This document shows, one piece after another, positions 58,765 through 64,000 of a DNA stretch of 64,000 nt. Each line of letters opens with the position of its first letter. Positions within the stretch are counted from its first letter, which is position 1. A program made the position numbers and the translations under genes. The notes under the pieces are model-generated. The model was not told where the DNA came from and made no database searches. It saw only the letters and a program-made list of their open reading frames with translations. The DNA is from Mucilaginibacter flavidus (GTDB lineage: Bacteria; Bacteroidota; Bacteroidia; Sphingobacteriales; Sphingobacteriaceae): NCBI RefSeq assembly GCF_024055575.1, contig NZ_JAMXOE010000010.1, positions 124,001 through 188,000 on the forward strand, read 5' to 3'.

Positions 58765-61700
58765 TTAAATTTTACTAATAACAATCAAAATTTCATTTCC
58801 ATCAATCTCAATTGGTTCACCCTCACTAAGCTCATTTTCAAGCACAAAGGTGTCTGCCAGAATTTCGGCGCAAATATAGGATAAATTATTATTCACTGCT
58901 GTGCTAATAAAAGGATGATTAGCCAGCCTCACATTTATCTTATCGGTAACTTCAAATTCTTTTCCCTTACGCAGATTCTGTACCCGGTTGATAAGTTCGC
59001 GCGATAAACCTTCCTGTTTCAGTTCGTCGGTTATGGTAACATCTAAAGCCACGGTTAGTTTGCCTAAATTTGCAACTTGCCATCCCGGAACATCTTCTGC
59101 TATGATTTCAACATCGGTAAGGTTTATCAAATGCTGGGTTGGTAACAATAAGTCGCCATTATCTTCCAGCTTTGCAATATCATCCTGGCTTAAATTGCCT
59201 ATGGCTTCTGCAACAACCTTCATGTCCTTGCCCACTTTTACGCCAAGCGCTTTAAAGTTTGGTTTTATCTTCTTTTTGATAAAGCCGGCGGTGTCGGTTA
59301 TGTATTCAATGCCTTTTATGTTGGTTTCGGATAATATCAAATCCTTAACCTGTTCAATCTGGCCTTTAAATTTTTTGTCGAGTATCGGCAGTAAAATTTT
59401 GCTTAATGGCTGCCTTACGTTGATACCTACCTTTTTACGCAGCGACAACACCAGCGACGATATATCCTGCGCCATCTGCATGCGTTCTTCCAGTCCGGCG
59501 TTTACTAAATCTGCGTGATATTCGGGGAAGTAAGCCAGGTGGACAGATTCAAAAGCTTCTTTTTTGGTAATGCTGTTTAAATCGGTATACAAGCGCTCCG
59601 CAAAAAACGGCGCAATTGGCGACATCAATTTTGCGACGGTAGTTAAACAGGTGTACAGCGTTTGGTAGGCCGACAGCTTATCATCCGAATTATCCGAACG
59701 CCAGAAACGGCGGCGGCTTAACCGAACGTACCAGTTGCTTAAATGCGCATCCACAAAATCCTGTATGGCGCGGGCTGCTTTAGTTGGCTCAAAATCAGCG
59801 TAAAATGCGTCCACCTCCTTGCTCAGGGTATTCAGCAGGCTGATGATCCACTGGTCAATTTCGGGCCTGCCGGTTATTGCAATTTCTGCCTCGCTGTAAG
59901 TAAACTTATCGATGTTGGCATACATTACAAAGAATGTATACGTGTTATACAACGTGCCGAAAAACTTGCGCCTTACCTCGTCGATACCTTCGGGGTTAAA
60001 CTTCAGGTTATCCCATGGTGCAGCATTGCTGATCATGTACCAGCGCGGCGCATCGGCCCCGAATTTTTCGATAGTTTCAAACGGGTCGACGCCGTTGCCC
60101 AGGCGTTTCGACATTTTGTTGCCGTTTTTATCCAGCACCAAACCGTTGGAGATTACGTTTTTAAACGCAACACCCGCATTGCCAACCTCGGCATTGATGG
60201 CTTTAATCTCATCGCTGGTTTCGCTCAGCATTACCGCAATGGCATGTAGGGTAAAGAACCAGCCGCGGGTTTGGTCAACACCTTCGGCTATGAAATCGGC
60301 AGGGTAGGCATTTTTAAATGCTTCTTTATTTTCGAACGGGAAGTGCCATTGCGCATACGGCATGGCACCACTGTCGAACCAAACATCGATCAGGTCAGGC
60401 TCGCGGTACATTGGCTTGCCGGTTGAGGTTGATAAAACAATTTCATCAACATACGGCCGGTGCAAATCGAACTCCGAATCGTCAAGCGACGTAAGGATTG
60501 ATTTATTCTTCGCAACTTCCTCGGCACTCAAACTGCTGCTCTTCACTGCGATTTCTATTGCATCCTTCAACTGCTGTATCGAACCAATGCATAATTCCTC
60601 GCCGCCGTTTTCCTCGCGCCAGATAGGCAACGGAGTACCCCAGTAACGTGAACGCGACAAGTTCCAATCCACCAAATTTTCCAGCCAGTTGCCAAAGCGG
60701 CCTGTGCCGGTTGATTCCGGTTTCCAGTTGATGGTTTTGTTGAGTGCCACCATTTTGTCCTTAACGGCAGTGGTGCGGATAAACCAGCTATCCAGCGGAT
60801 AATATAAAATCGGCTCATCGCTGCGCCACGAATGCGGGTAGCTGTGCTCGTATTTTTTTACGTCGAAGGCCTTGTTTTCGGTTTTCAGCTTTATCGATAT
60901 CAATACATCGGTAGCCTTAAACCCTTCGGCTTCGCGTTCTTCTTTGCTGTAGTATTCTTCCTTAACGTAACGACCGGCGAAATCGGTAACCTCGTCAACA
61001 AAGCGGCCCTGCTTGTTTACCAGCGGTACATCTTTGCCAAACTCGTCCTTTACCATTACCGACGGCACGTTGTTTTCTTTACAGGCCCGGAAGTCGTCCG
61101 CACCAAAAACAGAGGCGGTGTGCACGATGCCGGTACCGTCTTCGGTAGTTACGAAATCGGCAGGGATAACGCGGAAGGCATTTTTCTCCAAATCCTCATT
61201 GATGACATAAGGCATCAACTGGTAATAATGCAGGCCTAAAAACTCGCTGCCTTTATAAGTGCCTTTAACTTCCCAGGGGATAACTTTATCGCCGCCCTTA
61301 TAATCGGCAAACGAAGCATTTTCGCCTTCGGCCTTAAAGTGCTTGCCCACCAAATCCTTAGCCAATATTACCGTTACCGGTAAAAAAGTGTAGGGATTGA
61401 AGGTGCTTATTTTTACGTAATCTATTTTTTCTCCAACGGCAAGTGCGCAGTTTGCGGGGAGCGTCCACGGGGTGGTCGTCCATGCTAAAATGAAAAGGTC
61501 GCCGGTTATGTTCTCAAACAAAAACTCCGAATCCTTATCCCTTTTAACCTTAAACTGTGCGGTGATAGAGGTGTCCTTCACCATTTTATAGGTGCCCGGC
61601 TGGTTCAGCTCGTGCGAGCTAAGTCCGGTGCCCGATTTTGGCGAATACGGCTGTACCGTATAACCTTTATATAAAAGCCCCTTGGTATGAAACTCTTTCA

Positions 61701-62184
61701 GTATCCACCAAAGCGACTCGATGTATTCGTTTTTGTAGGTGATATAGGGGTTCTCAAGGTCCACCCAGTAACCCATTTTTTCGGTAAGGTCGTTCCAGAT
61801 GTCGGTATAACGCATCACCTCCTTGCGGCAGGCATCGTTATAATCCTTTACCGAGATCTTTTTGCCGATATCGTCCTTGGTGATGCCCAAAGCCTTTTCA
61901 ACAGCCAGCTCAATGGGCAAGCCGTGGGTATCCCAGCCGCCTTTGCGCTTTACCTGGTAGCCCTTAAGGGTTTTGTAACGGCAAAAAATATCCTTTATGG
62001 CGCGCGCCATTACGTGGTGAATGCCGGGCATGCCATTTGCAGACGGCGGCCCCTCGTAAAAAGTATAAGGGTTTGTTGCCGGGCGACTGCTGATGCTTTT
62101 TTCAAAGATGTTGTTCTGTTTCCAGAACTCCAGTACATCCTTGCCTGTCTGCGATAAGTTTAACTGCTTATATTCCTTGTACAT
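58765..62184 (-). CDS. ileS: Isoleucyl-tRNA synthetase, IleRS2 type with GXHH motif
   Basis: A 1139-residue class I synthetase that charges tRNA-Ile. It is the long, eukaryote-like type 2. The class signature HXGH is replaced by G54-I55-H56-H57 (PSANGMPGIHHVMARAIKD). The KMSKS loop reads NKMSKRLGNG, and the editing domain has LAWTTTPWTLPAN. The C-terminal anticodon-binding part is complete. The start MYKEYKQLNLSQTG at 62184 is preferred to a Met six codons upstream. First gene of ileS-dksA-lspA; a promoter box lies at 62216-62223. IleRS2 enzymes resist mupirocin. Confidence 0.96.
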   Translation of the reverse strand: MYKEYKQLNLSQTGKDVLEFWKQNNIFEKSISSRPATNPYTFYEGPPSANGMPGIHHVMARAIKDIFCRYKTLKGYQVKRKGGWDTHGLPIELAVEKALGITKDDIGKKISVKDYNDACRKEVMRYTDIWNDLTEKMGYWVDLENPYITYKNEYIESLWWILKEFHTKGLLYKGYTVQPYSPKSGTGLSSHELNQPGTYKMVKDTSITAQFKVKRDKDSEFLFENITGDLFILAWTTTPWTLPANCALAVGEKIDYVKISTFNPYTFLPVTVILAKDLVGKHFKAEGENASFADYKGGDKVIPWEVKGTYKGSEFLGLHYYQLMPYVINEDLEKNAFRVIPADFVTTEDGTGIVHTASVFGADDFRACKENNVPSVMVKDEFGKDVPLVNKQGRFVDEVTDFAGRYVKEEYYSKEEREAEGFKATDVLISIKLKTENKAFDVKKYEHSYPHSWRSDEPILYYPLDSWFIRTTAVKDKMVALNKTINWKPESTGTGRFGNWLENLVDWNLSRSRYWGTPLPIWREENGGEELCIGSIQQLKDAIEIAVKSSSLSAEEVAKNKSILTSLDDSEFDLHRPYVDEIVLSTSTGKPMYREPDLIDVWFDSGAMPYAQWHFPFENKEAFKNAYPADFIAEGVDQTRGWFFTLHAIAVMLSETSDEIKAINAEVGNAGVAFKNVISNGLVLDKNGNKMSKRLGNGVDPFETIEKFGADAPRWYMISNAAPWDNLKFNPEGIDEVRRKFFGTLYNTYTFFVMYANIDKFTYSEAEIAITGRPEIDQWIISLLNTLSKEVDAFYADFEPTKAARAIQDFVDAHLSNWYVRLSRRRFWRSDNSDDKLSAYQTLYTCLTTVAKLMSPIAPFFAERLYTDLNSITKKEAFESVHLAYFPEYHADLVNAGLEERMQMAQDISSLVLSLRKKVGINVRQPLSKILLPILDKKFKGQIEQVKDLILSETNIKGIEYITDTAGFIKKKIKPNFKALGVKVGKDMKVVAEAIGNLSQDDIAKLEDNGDLLLPTQHLINLTDVEIIAEDVPGWQVANLGKLTVALDVTITDELKQEGLSRELINRVQNLRKGKEFEVTDKINVRLANHPFISTAVNNNLSYICAEILADTFVLENELSEGEPIEIDGNEILIVISKI

Positions 62185-62215
62185 CAGTAAATTCCACCTC
62201 AATTTTTAGAGGTTG

Positions 62216-62223
62216 CAAAAATA
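62216..62223 (-). promoter_or_regulatory. -7 promoter box of ileS-dksA-lspA
   Basis: TATTTTTG on the minus strand matches TAnnTTTG, 31 nt upstream of ATG 62184. No T-box leader is visible. Confidence 0.6.
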
Positions 62224-62352
62224 GGGAATTTTGTGGAAAATAGTATGATATTAAGCATTATTTGGCGGTTTGAATTGGGAAATGACGGAAAGATTGGTTA
62301 GGGGGGTGCGAGTGCTCCCTGCCGGAATCACCATTGGGTGTCATGCTGAGGT

Positions 62353-62394
62353 ACTCGAAGCATGAGCGCAGTGGCCTTTACGCCTTGCTAAGCA
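62353..62394. repeat. Direct repeat copy 1 (ACTCGAAG...)
   Basis: ACTCGAAGCATGAGCGCAGT, then GGCCTTTACGCCTTG and AAGCA. The second copy is at 62778-62819, matching at most positions. Confidence 0.8.
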
Positions 62395-62477
62395 ATCCCA
62401 TAATGAAGTGCGGTAGCTTCGAAGGTTTGTTTCTTCTTACAACTTATAGTTCACTCCGCTCAATTGCCGCGGAGGCT

Positions 62478-62505
62478 GTTACTTTTTTCTTGATAAAAAA
62501 GTAAC
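62478..62505. repeat. Perfect hairpin GTTACTTTTTT/AAAAAAGTAAC
   Basis: Arms of 11 bp with a 6-base loop (CTTGAT), followed by CAAAAAATCAAG. It is a dispersed Bacteroidota-type palindrome by appearance. Confidence 0.8.
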
Positions 62506-62777
62506 CAAAAAATCAAGTCAGCAGAAATGCTTCTTTGTGCACGGGGCCTCTCACGCACAAAGTCGAAAAAACTGCGGGCTGGAATCTTTTTGCCGGATGA
62601 CCCTTTCCGATGCAGACCCTGCAATGCAAAAATTTCCTATGCCCTGCCCGACGCACAGGCCGGCAGTTTTTTCGGCTTTTGCCCGAAGCTTCTCTGCTGA
62701 CGGAAACCCAAAGACAAGATACCTAAGTTTAAAAATGAAATTGATAATCAGGTTTTATAAAAATGTGATTATAAGGC

Positions 62778-62819
62778 ACTCGAAGAATGAGCGCAGTGAC
62801 CTTTACGCATTGTCAAGCA
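62778..62819. repeat. Direct repeat copy 2 (ACTCGAAG...)
   Basis: ACTCGAAGAATGAGCGCAGT, then GACCTTTACGCATTG and AAGCA. Same orientation as copy 1, 425 bp away. Confidence 0.8.
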
Positions 62820-63052
62820 CGCGGACAAGAGGTAGTAGTTGGTTATGGTATCTTTGCTACCTAAAAGCGGGGCACGAAAACTCCATCTCTTTGAACCTGC
62901 GCTGCATACTCGCGCCAGAATGGGGGAAATCCAAATTCTTATCAAGAAAGATTCTCCCCATCGTATTCCTCGAGAATGTCTCGCCTGATAAGGAAGCGTT
63001 TACGGGTTAATGATAATTTTGTATTTTTGGAAATAACCAAGCCCTCACTAAT

Positions 63053-63361
63053 ATGCAATTTCAAAAAATAAAATCACCGCTTTCAAAAGCAAATTTTATA
63101 GCCAAAGCGAAAGAGTTGAAAAAATTCATTAGCTCCCAGGGTAAAAACTACTCCGTTACTGAAATTGATGGGGACATAATGAAGTTTATTAGAGTAGATT
63201 CAAGCCCAAATGTAATCTGGGATATTGATTTAGTTAAGCTTTACAATGCTTATATAAACCTTGAAAATTATCCTACAAAAAGTTTTATTAAATATGTACC
63301 ACGCCGACATTCTCCAGGTAGGGGTATCCTAATTAAATTGGGATTGATCGGATACGTTTAA
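63053..63361 (+). CDS. Orphan hypothetical protein
   Basis: A 102-residue basic protein I do not recognise: MQFQKIKSPLSKANFIAKAK, then VIWDIDLVKLYNAYINLENY and a positively charged end (YVPRRHSPGRGILIKLG). Base composition is clearly more AT-rich than the housekeeping genes. It lies 22 nt upstream of another orphan gene in the same strand and the two probably form one unit. No signal peptide or membrane helix. A toxin/immunity or phage-type cargo pair is possible but not shown. Confidence 0.55.
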   Translation: MQFQKIKSPLSKANFIAKAKELKKFISSQGKNYSVTEIDGDIMKFIRVDSSPNVIWDIDLVKLYNAYINLENYPTKSFIKYVPRRHSPGRGILIKLGLIGYV

Positions 63362-63383
63362 AGCTATGCCAAAAAAATAGATC

Positions 63384-63902
63384 ATGGATAATTTAATTGA
63401 TTATGCTGATTTCAAAAAAGACATTGAAAATGGTTTTTCTGAACTTATCAGTGAGTTTGATTTAGAATTGGTTTGCGTTAGGGGCGGCTTATATATTTTA
63501 AGAGGGGCAAATTGTATTTTAAAATTTACGTTTGATCGCGGCGACGTTTTTTGCGAATTTAAAGAGCCGTCGGATAACATCCATACGTTAGGTTATGGCG
63601 TCTTTCAAGTTCTGAAATTTCTTCATTCTGATGTAAAAACAAATGGTAGTTATATAAATCCTACATCACAATTGCTTAAATATGCCAAAGTGATTTGCGA
63701 ATACCTGAAAAATGTTCTTAACGGAGATTTTTCTTGGCTAAGTGCATTTCTAAAATCACAATCAGAATATAAAAAAACAATAAATTATATTTTCGATGAA
63801 TTAAATTATTATCACCCAATAGCAAGAAAAATGCGAAGTGGTGATATATCCTGGGAACAAGACTTTCAAAACTATTTGAAGGAGAACAATATTGAATTGT
63901 AA
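63384..63902 (+). CDS. Orphan hypothetical protein
   Basis: A 172-residue acidic, soluble protein with no motif I can name: YADFKKDIENGFSELISEFD, then CVRGGLYILRGANCILKFTF, then a helical C-terminal half. The shape (short alpha/beta start followed by helices, low GC, next to a small basic protein) is like many immunity proteins, but that is only analogy. It is AT-rich like its neighbour and likely acquired by transfer. Confidence 0.55.
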   Translation: MDNLIDYADFKKDIENGFSELISEFDLELVCVRGGLYILRGANCILKFTFDRGDVFCEFKEPSDNIHTLGYGVFQVLKFLHSDVKTNGSYINPTSQLLKYAKVICEYLKNVLNGDFSWLSAFLKSQSEYKKTINYIFDELNYYHPIARKMRSGDISWEQDFQNYLKENNIEL

Positions 63903-64000
63903 TATAGCCAAGTTTAGTTATGTAACCTACTGTAAAGCTGAAATTTACCATTATTTCTCCGCTACCGCAAGACTCCTGACTTGTGGCCGCGTTTAGGTAG

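Larger units (their letters stand above)
62203..63052. other. 850-bp non-coding region with several repeats
   Basis: No gene is supported. It holds a pair of 42-bp direct repeats, a perfect hairpin (62478-62505), and a GC-rich stretch around 62525-62700 with pairing such as GCCGGCAG/CTGCGGGC. An open frame at 62537-63010 has no start context, composition or similarity of a real gene. It marks the boundary between core genes and AT-rich orphan genes. Confidence 0.65.

Noticed and set aside
62185..62260. T-box leader for ileS
   Set aside because: The distance from the promoter box to the start is about 30 nt, far too short for a T-box.
62537..63010. Open frame of 157 codons in the gap after ileS
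   Set aside because: It overlaps dispersed repeats, has unusual Cys/Arg/Ser composition and no recognisable segment; more likely chance.

Overview
The window is a chromosomal segment of a Bacteroidota bacterium. It most resembles the Sphingobacteriaceae (Mucilaginibacter/Pedobacter type); that is inference from gene content, not a search. Supporting signs are TAnnTTTG -7 promoter boxes with little Shine-Dalgarno signal, an atpD-atpC pair without the other ATP synthase genes, the futalosine menaquinone route (mqnB, mqnD), MiaE, an IPExxxVDY-type protein, a long IleRS2-type isoleucyl-tRNA synthetase and a DksA/TraR-like protein with one Cys. Most genes are core housekeeping. I see no prophage, insertion sequence, rRNA operon or CRISPR array.

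Layout. 1-6.7 kb: a signalling cluster with the end of one histidine kinase, a decayed kinase remnant, two complete kinases with different sensor halves but near-identical catalytic cores, a stand-alone receiver, and a receiver-adenylate cyclase. 6.7-13.7 kb: DUF1835 protein, quinone oxidoreductase, atpD-atpC, miaE, and the yicC-gmk-nadD run. 13.8-22 kb: two secreted proteins, acpP-fabF-rnc, an IPExxxVDY protein, pyk, a SerB-SerA-ACT chimera, usp. 22-31 kb: tryptophan 2,3-dioxygenase, ilvE, clpS, a glycine-rich secreted protein, a frameshifted CocE-type hydrolase, pgk, a GNAT enzyme, a lipoprotein, gap. 31-35 kb: a surface-polysaccharide remnant with a WecA-like transferase, a headless glycosyltransferase, a headless membrane-protein fragment and a large membrane protein. 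35-41 kb: obgE, adk, tRNA-Arg with a GIY-YIG gene embedded in it, a peroxiredoxin, and a DNA ligase/exonuclease pair. 41-50 kb: S41 protease, a small secreted protein, an APC permease, a 1251-residue NtrY-like kinase. 50-62 kb: queD-folE-fabD, mqnB-mqnD, truB-ribF, a membrane protein, and ileS-dksA-lspA followed by a LysE exporter. 62-64 kb: repeat-rich non-coding DNA and two AT-rich orphan genes.

The most distinctive signals are these. (1) A 274-bp insertion at the anticodon of tRNA-Arg(ACG) carries a GIY-YIG endonuclease gene plus a replacement 5' half of the tRNA. (2) Many gene ends carry inverted repeats whose arms are degenerate tandem words of 7-9 bp. The words differ between families, the architecture does not. 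Arms often start at a stop codon, and some sit in frame inside mqnB and mqnD. (3) IleRS has GXHH where class I synthetases have HXGH. (4) A phosphoserine phosphatase is fused to an SerA-like protein that lacks its NAD domain but keeps its ACT domain. (5) A family of histidine kinases shows gene conversion, a pseudogene and a cyclase output. (6) Several genes have a -7 box only 3-4 nt from the start codon, which predicts leaderless mRNAs.
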